Part shown: one piece after another, positions 53,393-61,533 of the stretch
Layout of the letters: each line of letters begins with the position of its first letter
Numbering within the stretch: position 1 is the stretch's first letter
Source of the DNA: Blastococcus xanthinilyticus
GTDB taxonomy: Bacteria > Actinomycetota > Actinomycetes > Mycobacteriales > Geodermatophilaceae
Assembly: GCF_008124835.1 (NCBI RefSeq)
Contig: NZ_VNHW01000017.1
Span: 1 to 64,000, forward strand
Length of the DNA stretch: 64,000 nt
Reading direction: 5' to 3'
Notes under the pieces: generated by a model
Databases searched by the model: none
The model's input: the letters and a program-made list of their open reading frames with translations, nothing else
What the model was told of the DNA's origin: nothing
Made by a program: the position numbers and the translations under genes

Positions 53393-54553
53393 ATGAGCAC
53401 CTCGTTGACACTGGCGCCCGCACCGCGGTCCGAGGCCGCGGAGCGGGTACGGGCGGAGGTGCGGGAGTTCCTCGCCGCCGAACTCGCCGCCGGCACGTTC
53501 ACCACGCACGTCGACACCTGGCTGGGCGGTGTCGACCCGGCGTTCTCGAAGAAGCTGGGCGAGCGCGGCTGGCTGGGGATGACCTGGCCGAAGAAGTACG
53601 GCGGGCACGAGCGCTCGGCGATGGAGCGCTACGCCGTCACCGAGGAGCTGCTGGCCGCGGGCGCACCGGTGGCCGCGCACTGGATCGCCGACCGGCAGTC
53701 CGGGCCGAACCTGCTCACCTACGGCACCGAGAAGCAGCGCGAGGAGATCCTGCCGCGCATCGTCGCGGGGGAGTGCTACTTCGTCATCGGGATGAGCGAG
53801 CCGGACTCCGGCTCCGACCTCGCCTCGATCCGCACGAAGGCCACCCGCACCGCCGACGGCGACTGGCTGGTCAACGGCGCGAAGGTCTGGACGTCGAACG
53901 CGCACCACTCCCACTACGGGATCGTGCTCGTGCGCACCTCTCCGGCGGACTCCGCGAACCGGCACGCCGGCATGTCCCAGCTGCTCGTCGACCTGTCGCT
54001 GCCGGGCATCACGATCAACCCCATCCGCATCCTGGACGGCGGCCACCACTTCAACGAGGTGGTCTTCGAGGACGTCGTCGTCCCCGGGGACATGCTGCTC
54101 GGCGAGGAGGGCAACGGCTGGCACCAGGTGACCGCGGAGCTGGCGTTCGAGCGGTCGGGCCCGGAGCGGTTCCTGTCGACGTACCCGCTGGTCGCCGAGT
54201 TCGGCCGCCGGGTCGCCCAGACCGGTGACCCCGCGCAGCTCGCCGTCCTCGGGCGGCTGTCGGCGCGGGTGCTGGCGCTGCGCCAGATGTCGCTGCGCAT
54301 CGCGGCCGCGCTGGACCGGGGCGAGCTGCCGAACATCCCGGCGGCGCTGGTCAAGGACGTCGGGACGACGTTCGAGGCCGATGTGATCGAGGAGATCCGG
54401 AAGGTGGTCGACGTGACGCCGTCGCTCGACTCGGCCGACCCGCTGGCCCGGGCACTGGCCGAGGCCCAGCTGCACCAGCCGGGCTTCACGCTGCGCGGCG
54501 GTACCAACGAGATCCTGCGCGGGATCGTGGCACGAGGGCTGGGGCTGCGATGA
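53393..54553 (+). CDS. Acyl-CoA dehydrogenase
   Basis: A 386-residue flavoenzyme. Landmarks: GWLGMTWPKKYGGHE, CYFVIGMSEPDSGSDLASIR with the FAD-binding segment, VNGAKVWTSNAHHSHYGIVL, and the C-terminal GGTNEILRGIVARGLGLR. The catalytic Glu equivalent cannot be fixed by eye. It lies with a second acyl-CoA dehydrogenase; in actinobacteria such pairs often form an alpha2beta2 enzyme for steroid or branched acyl-CoA oxidation. ATG 53393 follows AGGGAG. Confidence 0.9.
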   Translation: MSTSLTLAPAPRSEAAERVRAEVREFLAAELAAGTFTTHVDTWLGGVDPAFSKKLGERGWLGMTWPKKYGGHERSAMERYAVTEELLAAGAPVAAHWIADRQSGPNLLTYGTEKQREEILPRIVAGECYFVIGMSEPDSGSDLASIRTKATRTADGDWLVNGAKVWTSNAHHSHYGIVLVRTSPADSANRHAGMSQLLVDLSLPGITINPIRILDGGHHFNEVVFEDVVVPGDMLLGEEGNGWHQVTAELAFERSGPERFLSTYPLVAEFGRRVAQTGDPAQLAVLGRLSARVLALRQMSLRIAAALDRGELPNIPAALVKDVGTTFEADVIEEIRKVVDVTPSLDSADPLARALAEAQLHQPGFTLRGGTNEILRGIVARGLGLR

Positions 54554-54558
54554 CGACC

Positions 54559-54622
54559 GCGAGGGAGCGTCGCAGCGAGGAACGAGCGAGGAGCGGATCG
54601 AGCGCGGAGTCGAGCGAGGGGC
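54559..54622. repeat. GAGCG-rich degenerate repeat tract
   Basis: The gap between the two dehydrogenase genes consists of irregular copies of GAGCGAGG-like words (GCGAGGGAGCG, GCAGCGAGG, GAGCGAGGAGCG, GAGCGCGGAG, GAGCGAGGGG). Similar tracts occur in intergenic regions of mycobacteria and relatives. The sequence could provide multiple Shine-Dalgarno-like sites for the second gene. Confidence 0.6.
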
Positions 54623-54629
54623 AGAGCTG

Positions 54630-55703
54630 ATGGCATCCGACCAGGACCTGGTGATCGAGACCGTCCGGGACATCCTCGGCTCGCACGAGCCGTTCGTGCT
54701 CACCGCCGAGCGGCGCTGGGACGAGCCGCTCTGGACGGCGCTGGCCGAGGCCGGGCTGACCGGTGTCGGGCTGCCGGAGGAGGCCGGGGGCTCCGGCGGA
54801 GAGCTGGCCGACGCGGTGGCGATCGTGCGCACCCTGGCGGCGGGCGCCGCGGCGGTGCCGGTGGCCGAGCAGCTGCTGGTCGCCGGGCCGGCGCTCCTGG
54901 CCGCCGGCCTCGACCTGCCGGCGCCCGAGCAGCCGACGACGTTCGCGATCGGCGACGCGGTCACGGTCCACCCGGTCGACAACGGCGACGGCCCGGGCCG
55001 GTTCACGCTCTCCGGCACGGTCACCGACGTCCCGTGGGCGGGGGCGGCGTCGTCCGTCGCCGTCCTGGTGCCCGCGCCCGCCGGGATGGAGGGGTCGCTG
55101 CTGGCGCTGGTCGACGTCTCGTCGCTGCCGGCGACCGATGCCTTCAACCTGGCCGGGGAGCCGCGCGGGACGCTGGTGCTGGACCAGGCCGCCGCCGCCG
55201 GTGCGCTGCTGACCGTCGCGCAGGCGGACGCGGTCCGGGCCCGCTACGCGCTGGCACGGGCCGTCCAGCTCGCCGCGGCGCTCGAGCAGGTGCTCGCCTG
55301 GACCGTGCAGTACGCGGGGGAGCGGCACCAGTTCGGCCGGCCGCTGGGCAAGTTCCAGGCGATCCAGATGGAGCTGGCCGAGATGGCCGGCGAGGTGACC
55401 GCGGTGACGGCGCTGACCGACGCCGCGGTGCAGGCGCAGGACCGGGCCGAGAACGTCGTGCTCGCCGCGGCCGCGGCGAAGGTGCGCGCCGGCGCGGCCG
55501 TGGAGGTCGTCGCCCGGCTGGCGCACCAGGTGCACGGGGCCATCGGGTTCACCCAGGAGCACAAGCTGCACCACCTGACGCGGCGGCTGTGGTCGTGGCG
55601 GGACGAGGCCGGCAGCGAGCTGGTGTGGTCGCGGGTGCTGGCGTCGGGGCTGCTGGCCGACGGGCCCGAGGGGTTCTGGCCGGCGCTGACCCGGGTGGGC
55701 TGA
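54630..55703 (+). CDS. Acyl-CoA dehydrogenase, second subunit-like
   Basis: A 357-residue acyl-CoA dehydrogenase homologue, less conserved than its neighbour. GLTGVGLPEEAGGSGGELAD, the short central domain, and AWTVQYAGERHQFGRPLGKF match the family; HQVHGAIGFTQEHKLHHLTR replaces the usual GGTGY-type end. Shorter partners like this form heteromeric FadE enzymes. It starts at ATG 54630 and ends five bases before the CoA-transferase gene. Confidence 0.88.
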   Translation: MASDQDLVIETVRDILGSHEPFVLTAERRWDEPLWTALAEAGLTGVGLPEEAGGSGGELADAVAIVRTLAAGAAAVPVAEQLLVAGPALLAAGLDLPAPEQPTTFAIGDAVTVHPVDNGDGPGRFTLSGTVTDVPWAGAASSVAVLVPAPAGMEGSLLALVDVSSLPATDAFNLAGEPRGTLVLDQAAAAGALLTVAQADAVRARYALARAVQLAAALEQVLAWTVQYAGERHQFGRPLGKFQAIQMELAEMAGEVTAVTALTDAAVQAQDRAENVVLAAAAAKVRAGAAVEVVARLAHQVHGAIGFTQEHKLHHLTRRLWSWRDEAGSELVWSRVLASGLLADGPEGFWPALTRVG

Positions 55704-55708
55704 GCGAG

Positions 55709-56932
55709 GTGGGCACGGCCCGGGGACCGCTGGCGGACCTCACCGTCGTCGAGCTGACGTCGACGTTCCTCGGGCCGTACTGCTCGCTGCTGCTCGCCCA
55801 GCTGGGGGCGCGGGTGGTGAAGGTGGAGCCGCCGGAGGGCGACATCGTCAGGTACGTCGCCGACGAGCGGCGGACCGGCATGGGCCCGGCGTTCCTGAAC
55901 TTCAACCGGGGCAAGGAGTCCGTCGTCCTCGACGTCGGCGCGGTGGCGGGCCGGGAGGCGCTGGACCGGCTGATCGACGGCGCCGACGTCTTCCTGCACA
56001 ACATGCGCCCGGCGGCGATGCGCCGGCTGCGGATCGACCCGGACACCGTCCTGGCCCGGAACCCGCGGGTCGTCTACTGCCACGCCGTCGGTTTCGGCTC
56101 GGCCGGCCCGTACCGGGACGAGCCGGCCTACGACGACGTGGTGCAGGGCGTCTCGGGGCTCGCGGCGGTGCAGGGCGGCCGGGGCGAGCCGGAGTACGTG
56201 CGGACCCAGGTGGTGGACAAGACGGTGGGCGTGATGGCCGTGGCGGCCGTCCTCGCCGCGCTGCACGAGCGGGACGTCTCCGGCGTGGGCCAGGCCGTCG
56301 AGGTCCCGATGTTCGAGTCGATGGCCGCCTTCCTCCTCATGGAGCAGCAGGGCGCCCGCGTGCACGCGGGGCGCACCGGCGGCACGGGGTACGCGCGCAC
56401 CGCCTCGCCGTACCGCAAGCCGTACCGCACCGCCGACGACACGATCTCCGTGCTGCTCTACACCGACGCCCAGTGGGCCACCTTCTTCCGGCTGGTCGAC
56501 CGGCCCGATCTCGCCGACGACCCCGCGCTGCGCGGCATCCGCGGCCGGACCGAGCGGATCGACGAGCTGTACGCCCTGGTGGAGACCGAGCTGGCGGCGC
56601 GGACGACGGCGGCGTGGCTCGAGCTGCTCCGCGCGCACGCGATCCCGGCGATGCCGGTCAACTCGGTCGAGGACCTCTTCGCCGACGAGCACCTGACCGC
56701 CGTCGGGCTGTTCGAGGACGTGGCGCACCCCACCGAGGGCCCGCTGGTGCAGGCCCGGCTGCCCTGGACCTTCTCCCGCAGCGGCGCCCCGCACCTCCCC
56801 GGTGCCCCCGCGCTCGGGGAGCACTCCGGCCCGGTGCTGCGCTCGGTGGGGCTGGACGACGCGGCGGTCCGCGCGGCGGGCGGCGCCCCGCAGCACCCCG
56901 CCGGCGAGCCGCCGGCCGGCCCGCCCGCCTGA
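55709..56932 (+). CDS. CaiB/BaiF-family CoA transferase
   Basis: A 407-residue type III CoA transferase. VVELTSTFLGPYCSLLLAQL then GARVVKVEPPEGD, LNFNRGKESVVLD, DVFLHNMRPAAM, GFGSAGPYRDEPAYDDVVQG and VDKTVGVMAVAAVL are standard. The catalytic Asp is in the YDDVVQG segment. It moves CoA between acids, activating a substrate for the two dehydrogenases. GTG 55709 is used. The convergent MFS gene ends two bases after its stop. Confidence 0.92.
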   Translation: MGTARGPLADLTVVELTSTFLGPYCSLLLAQLGARVVKVEPPEGDIVRYVADERRTGMGPAFLNFNRGKESVVLDVGAVAGREALDRLIDGADVFLHNMRPAAMRRLRIDPDTVLARNPRVVYCHAVGFGSAGPYRDEPAYDDVVQGVSGLAAVQGGRGEPEYVRTQVVDKTVGVMAVAAVLAALHERDVSGVGQAVEVPMFESMAAFLLMEQQGARVHAGRTGGTGYARTASPYRKPYRTADDTISVLLYTDAQWATFFRLVDRPDLADDPALRGIRGRTERIDELYALVETELAARTTAAWLELLRAHAIPAMPVNSVEDLFADEHLTAVGLFEDVAHPTEGPLVQARLPWTFSRSGAPHLPGAPALGEHSGPVLRSVGLDDAAVRAAGGAPQHPAGEPPAGPPA

Positions 56933-56934
56933 GG

Positions 56935-58139
56935 TCAGGTCGAGGCGGCCGCGCGGTCGGCGAGCACGAGCAGGACCGCCGCCGCCAGCACGCAGCCGGC
57001 GATCACGGTGAACCCGGCGCCGTAGCCCACGGCCGTGATCAGCGCCCCCACGGCGAGCGGCGCCACCACCCGGCCGAACTGGACCGCCAGCGCCTGCTGG
57101 CCCGACACCGCCGCGAACACCGGCGTGGGGACGAACCGCCCGAGCAGGGCGGGGCGGGCGATGTTCAGGACGCCGAAGCCGGCGCCGAACAGGAGGACGA
57201 ACACCCCGGTCGCCGCCGGCTGGGCAGCAGGAAGAGCGCCGCGACGCCGACGGCCTGACCGAGGACCATCGCCGCCGTCACGGTGCCGATGCCCGCCCGC
57301 GCCGCGACGACCGTCAGGACGACCCGACCGGTCACCGACAGCGCGCCCAGCGCCCCGGCCGCCACCGCGGCCAGCCCGGCCGGCGCGCCGGCCTCGAGCA
57401 GGTAGGCGACCAGGAACACCGCCACGGCGGCGTTGGCCACCATCTGCAGCGCCGCGGCCAGGGTCAGCCAGCGCACCGCGGGCCGCCGGTAGGCGCCGCC
57501 CGGACCCCGGAAGGGGGAGAGGTCGACGTCGGGTGCGGCCGACGCGGCGGGCGTTCCGTCGTCGTCCGCGCGGCCGTCGGGCAGCAGGCCCAGGTCGACC
57601 GGGGCGCGGCGCAGCACCAGTGCGTGCGGCAGCGCGCACGCCGCGACCACGGCGGCGAGGACGACCAGGGCCGGTCGCCAGCCCACGCCGGCGATGAGGA
57701 ACTGGGACGCGGGCAGGAAGATCGTGGAGGCGAACCCGGCGACCACCGTCAGCGTCAGCAGCGCCCGCGGGCGGTCGCGCCGGAACCAGGTGTTGATGAC
57801 GGCGTACGCCGGCTCGTAGAGGACCGCTGCGCTGGCCAGGCCGATGCCGGCGAACGCCAGGTACAGCTGCACGAGGTCCTGCGCCCGCGACCAGGCGAGC
57901 ACCGAGGCGCCACCCAGCAGGCTGCCTGCGGTCATCACCCACCGCGCGCCCCACCGGTCCAGCCACCGCCCGACCACCACGGCACCGAGCCCGCTGAGTG
58001 CGAGCGACAGCGTCAGCGCGCCGGAGAGCTGCGCGGTCGAGGCGCCGAACTCCTCCCGCATCGGCACGAGGAAGACGGCGAAGGAGTAGTAGAGGACGCC
58101 GTAGGAGACGGTCTCGGTGACGGCGAGCGCCCAGACCAT
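56935..58139 (-). pseudogene. MFS transporter with a single-base frameshift
   Basis: The N-terminal about 306 codons (ATG 58139, starting MVWALAVTETVSYGVLYYSF) encode nine helices of a major facilitator. Around 57215-57228 the reading must shift by one base to continue as TGVFVLLFGAGFGVLNIARP, LLGRFVPTPVFAAVSG and the last three helices to TGA at 56935. The whole span of 1205 bases is one short of a multiple of three, so one base is missing. Without the shift, translation ends at 57165. It may be a true mutation or a sequencing error. The repaired product would be about 401 residues. Confidence 0.82.
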
Positions 58140-58206
58140 GCGCCAACCGGGGAAGTCCCGGCGGCGCGCGACCGTCGAAGTGCGCCCGCCGCGGCTCAGC
58201 GCCGGC

Positions 58207-58962
58207 TCACTTCCGGCGGGCGATCTTGCCCGAGCCGGCCTGGTCCAGCGGGTAGACCAGGACGTCGGCGATCACCACGTGCGGCGGCTGGTCGGCCACC
58301 CAGGTGACCACGTTCGCGATGTCGGCGGCCGCCAGCGGCGTGACGCCGTCGTACACCGCGGCGGCGGCCTCCTTGTCGCCGTGGAAGCGGACCTCGGAGA
58401 ACTCGGTCTCCACCATGCCCGGGTCGACCTCGCTGATCTTGACGCCGCTCCCGAGCACGTCCATGCGCATGCCGCGGGTGATCCGCTCGACCGCGGCCTT
58501 GGTCGCGCAGTAGACGGTGCCGCCGGGGTAGACCTCGCGCCCGGCGTTCGACCCGATGTTGATCACGTGCCCCGAGCCGCGCTCGACCATGCCGGGCAGC
58601 ACGGCCCCCGACACGTTGAGCAGCCCGCGCACGTTGGTGTCGAGCATCTGGTCCCAGTCGTCCGGGTCGTCCTTGTGCAGCGGCGTCTTCCCCCGGGCGA
58701 GGCCGGCGTTGTTCACCAGGACGTCCACCGGCGACCAGCCCTCGGGCAGCGAGCCGAGCACCTCGTCGACCTGCGCCCGGTCGCGCACGTCGAGCGACAC
58801 CGGCAGCACGGCGTCCCCGTGCTGCGACCGGAGGTCCTCGAGCCGGTCGCTGCGGCGGGCCGCGGCGACGACGCGCGCCCCCTGGGCGAGGAAGGCCTCG
58901 ACGCAGGCGCGGCCGATGCCGCTCGATGCACCGGTCACCAGGACGACGGGGGAGGGGGCCAT
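58207..58962 (-). CDS. SDR family oxidoreductase (YdfG-like)
   Basis: A 251-residue short-chain dehydrogenase. TGASSGIG at 10-17, VNNAGLARGKTPLHKDDPDD at about 83-102, catalytic Ser138, Tyr151 and Lys155 (YCATK). The KDDPDDWDQMLDTNVRGLL region is typical of the YdfG/3-hydroxy-acid dehydrogenase group. Its C-terminus VIADVLVYPLDQAGSGKIAR matches that group as well. ATG 58962 with GGAAGAAG upstream is chosen over a GTG at 59004, which would overlap the regulator gene. Confidence 0.9.
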   Translation of the reverse strand: MAPSPVVLVTGASSGIGRACVEAFLAQGARVVAAARRSDRLEDLRSQHGDAVLPVSLDVRDRAQVDEVLGSLPEGWSPVDVLVNNAGLARGKTPLHKDDPDDWDQMLDTNVRGLLNVSGAVLPGMVERGSGHVINIGSNAGREVYPGGTVYCATKAAVERITRGMRMDVLGSGVKISEVDPGMVETEFSEVRFHGDKEAAAAVYDGVTPLAAADIANVVTWVADQPPHVVIADVLVYPLDQAGSGKIARRK

Positions 58963-59000
58963 GGGTTGCTTCTTCCGCTCGGGGGATGGGGAGGGCGCGG

Positions 59001-59759
59001 TCACCGGCGGGAGCCGAGTGCCCGCGGGGAGGGCGGGACCGCCGCATCGGCGCGGTCGAACGTGACGCCGTCGGGGTGGATGTCCAGGTAGGAGTCACGG
59101 GAGAGCGCGACGTGGCTGTGCATGGCCTCGGCCGCGGCGCCGGCCTCGCCGGCGCCGATCAGCTCGGCGACCAGGCGGTGCTCCGCCCACGCGCGGGGGG
59201 CGATCGAAGACACCAGGGGAGCGAAGAACCAGCGGCTGCGCTGGGACAGCTGCTCGCCGAACGCCAGGAGGATGTGGTTGCGGGCGCTCTCCAGGACGGC
59301 GAGGTGGAAGCGCGCGGTGTGGGCGGCCATCTCCTGCGTCGGCACCCCGCGGGCCCGGTCGGCGTCGGCCTGGTCGCAGATCTCCAGCAGCCGCGCGGCG
59401 TCCTCGGGCGTGCAGCGCTCCGCGGCCAGCCGGGTCGCCTCCCGCTCCACCAGCTCGCGCGCCTCGAAGAACTCGTGCACCTCCCGCGCGGTGGGCTGCT
59501 TCACGAAGGCCCCGTAGCGCGGGCGGATCGTGATCCAGCCGTCCCGGTGCAGCCGCTGCAGCGCCTCGCGGACCGGGCCGCGGCTGACGCCCAGCTGCGC
59601 GGCGAGCCGCTCCTCGACCAGGTGGTCACCGGGGGCCAGGGTGCGGCTGATCAGCAGCTCCTGGAGCCGCTCGTACACGTGCTCGCGCAGCGGCAGGGTG
59701 GCGATCGGTCGTCCCTCGAGCACCGGTCCGCACCTCCACGCGACGTCGCGAATCGTCAT
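59001..59759 (-). CDS. GntR-family regulator, FCD type
   Basis: A 252-residue regulator. The N-terminal winged HTH spans about 20-85 (LREHVYERLQELLISRTLAP, RLAAQLGVSRGPVREALQRL). A helical FCD ligand domain follows, with FFEARELVEREATRLAAERC and the metal-site His in HTARFHLAVLESARN. It is divergent from the TAXI-TRAP operon with an operator-like palindrome between, so it probably controls that operon and the SDR gene downstream. ATG 59759 is used; internal GTG codons are possible alternatives. Confidence 0.88.
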   Translation of the reverse strand: MTIRDVAWRCGPVLEGRPIATLPLREHVYERLQELLISRTLAPGDHLVEERLAAQLGVSRGPVREALQRLHRDGWITIRPRYGAFVKQPTAREVHEFFEARELVEREATRLAAERCTPEDAARLLEICDQADADRARGVPTQEMAAHTARFHLAVLESARNHILLAFGEQLSQRSRWFFAPLVSSIAPRAWAEHRLVAELIGAGEAGAAAEAMHSHVALSRDSYLDIHPDGVTFDRADAAVPPSPRALGSRR

Positions 59760-59770
59760 CGTCCCGTGAC

Positions 59771-59782
59771 ACTGTAAACAGT
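59771..59782. promoter_or_regulatory. Putative GntR operator
   Basis: ACTGTAAACAGT is a near-perfect 12-base palindrome 12 bases before the regulator start. It lies in a 170-base divergent region that is unusually AT-rich near GGTTTTGTGAACTG (59791-59804), where the promoter of the TRAP operon may lie. Confidence 0.6.
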
Positions 59783-59929
59783 AGACAGCCGGTTTTGTGA
59801 ACTGCTTCACTGCTGTGACCTGACCTACAGATCGTGCACGCCCATCAGCTGGTGGGCGCCGGCGCGCGGGGCCCACCCCGCCACCGGCCCATGGTCCGCC
59901 CGACCCGGCACCCGACAGGAAGGCCACTG

Positions 59930-60943
59930 ATGACCACGACCCTCGGCACCCACTCCGGCAGGCGGTCCCGCCTGCTGCTCTCCCTCGGCCTCGCCACGAC
60001 CCTCGCGCTGGCCGCGTGCGGCGGCGACGACGGGGAGGACGCCGCGGCGGGAGGTGACGGCGGCGCCGAGTTCAACGAGCAGCTCACCTTCGCCACCGGC
60101 GGTACGGGCGGCGTCTACTACCCCTACGGCGGTGGCATGGCCAACCTGCTGAGCTCGGAGATCCCCGGCCTGACGGTGACCGTCCAGGAGACCAACGCCT
60201 CCGTGGACAACATGAAGCTGCTCGAGACCGACCAGGCGCAGATGGCGCTGGCCCTCGGCGACGTGGTCTCCGACGCCGCGAACGGCGAGAACACCTTCGA
60301 GGCGCCGCTGGACATCTGCTCCCTCGGGAACACGTACAACAACTTCGTCCACTTCTTCACGACGGCCGACACCGGGATCACCTCGATCGAGGACCTGGCG
60401 GGCAAGCGGGTCTCGCCCGGCGCGGTCGGCTCGGCCTCCGAGGTCACGGCCAACCGGATCATGGAGGCCGCCGGCATCGACCCGATGAACGACATCGAGC
60501 GGGTCCAGCTGGGTGTCGCGGAGACCGTCGCCGCCATCCAGGACGGCACCGTGGACGCCGGCGCCTGGTCCGGCGGCCTGCCGACCGGCGCCATCGTCGA
60601 CCTCGCGAGCACCGACGACCTGGTCCTGCTCGAGACCGGCCAGTACGCCGACGCGCTGGCCGAGGAGTACGGCGACTACTACTTCGCCGAGGACATCCCG
60701 GCCGAGACCTACGAGGGCCAGGACGAGGCCGTGTCGAACGTGGTGTCGCCGAACATCCTGGTGGTCCGCTCCGACATGGACGAGGCCCTGCAGGAGGAGA
60801 TCACCCGCACCATCTTCGAGAACGAGGAGCAGCTGCTCACCGTGCACCCGGCGGCCGAGGAGCTGAACGCGGAGACCGCTGACGAGGTCGGCTTCATCGA
60901 GACCTGCCCCGGCGCGCAGACCTACTTCGACTCGGTCGGCTGA
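59930..60943 (+). CDS. TAXI-family TRAP transporter solute-binding lipoprotein
   Basis: A 337-residue secreted binding protein. Lipobox LALAAC with Cys30, then an Asp/Gly linker. FATGGTGGVYYPYGGGMANL is the family signature, and TVQETNASVDNMKLLETDQA, AGKRVSPGAVGSASEVTANR and WSGGLPTGAIVDLA follow. TAXI proteins deliver small organic acids (for example glutamate, ketoglutarate or aromatic acids) to Na+-driven TRAP permeases. ATG 59930 follows AGGAAGG. It is the first gene of a four-gene operon. Confidence 0.93.
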   Translation: MTTTLGTHSGRRSRLLLSLGLATTLALAACGGDDGEDAAAGGDGGAEFNEQLTFATGGTGGVYYPYGGGMANLLSSEIPGLTVTVQETNASVDNMKLLETDQAQMALALGDVVSDAANGENTFEAPLDICSLGNTYNNFVHFFTTADTGITSIEDLAGKRVSPGAVGSASEVTANRIMEAAGIDPMNDIERVQLGVAETVAAIQDGTVDAGAWSGGLPTGAIVDLASTDDLVLLETGQYADALAEEYGDYYFAEDIPAETYEGQDEAVSNVVSPNILVVRSDMDEALQEEITRTIFENEEQLLTVHPAAEELNAETADEVGFIETCPGAQTYFDSVG

Positions 60944-60960
60944 CCCGAACCCGAGCCCTC

Positions 60961-61533
60961 GTGCTGCCGGGCGCCGGAGATCCCTCCGGCCCCGGCAGCA
61001 CAGGGGCGTCCCGCCCACGCATCGTGTCCCGCCGCCTGCTCGTCGTGCTGATCGGCGTCCTCGCCGTGCTCGCGGTGGCCGGTGGCGTCGTCGCGGTGGC
61101 CACGGCGGGCGGCGAGGAGCAGGCTGTGACCGTGCGCACGCCGGACGGCGGGCTCATCGCGCAGGTGCCTCTCGACGGCGACACCTTCGCCGTGGGCTAC
61201 CGCAACAGCATCTACACGACCCTGGCCGAGGAGCGGTACCGGGTCCTGGCGGACGGCCGCTTCGAGCTGGTCGAGATCGCGGCCGAGCAGGTCGCCGTCC
61301 TCGAGGAGTACTACGCCGTCCCCGGGGCGCCCCAGCCGGCGCCGCCGGAGGACCGGCTCGACTTCGTGGTCGAGCCCGACCCCGGCCGGCCGGCCGTGTT
61401 CGAGGAACTCAACATCGCCGCCACCGACCTCGGTGAGCGCACCCTGTACGTCCCCGGCTCCGAGCCGGTCCCCATCTGGGAGCTGGTCGTCACCGACGAC
61501 CCCTCCGTGATTCTCGACATCGAGGAGAACTGA
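60961..61533 (+). CDS. DUF1850 membrane-anchored protein
   Basis: A 190-residue protein. One N-terminal membrane helix (RRLLVVLIGVLAVLAVAGGV) leads to an extracellular strand-rich domain. DTFAVGYRNSIYTTLAEERY is the DUF1850 core. The family is nearly always found with TAXI-TRAP genes, and its role in transport is unknown. GTG 60961 is 17 bases after the binding-protein gene. Its stop overlaps the permease start (TGATG). Confidence 0.86.
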   Translation: MLPGAGDPSGPGSTGASRPRIVSRRLLVVLIGVLAVLAVAGGVVAVATAGGEEQAVTVRTPDGGLIAQVPLDGDTFAVGYRNSIYTTLAEERYRVLADGRFELVEIAAEQVAVLEEYYAVPGAPQPAPPEDRLDFVVEPDPGRPAVFEELNIAATDLGERTLYVPGSEPVPIWELVVTDDPSVILDIEEN

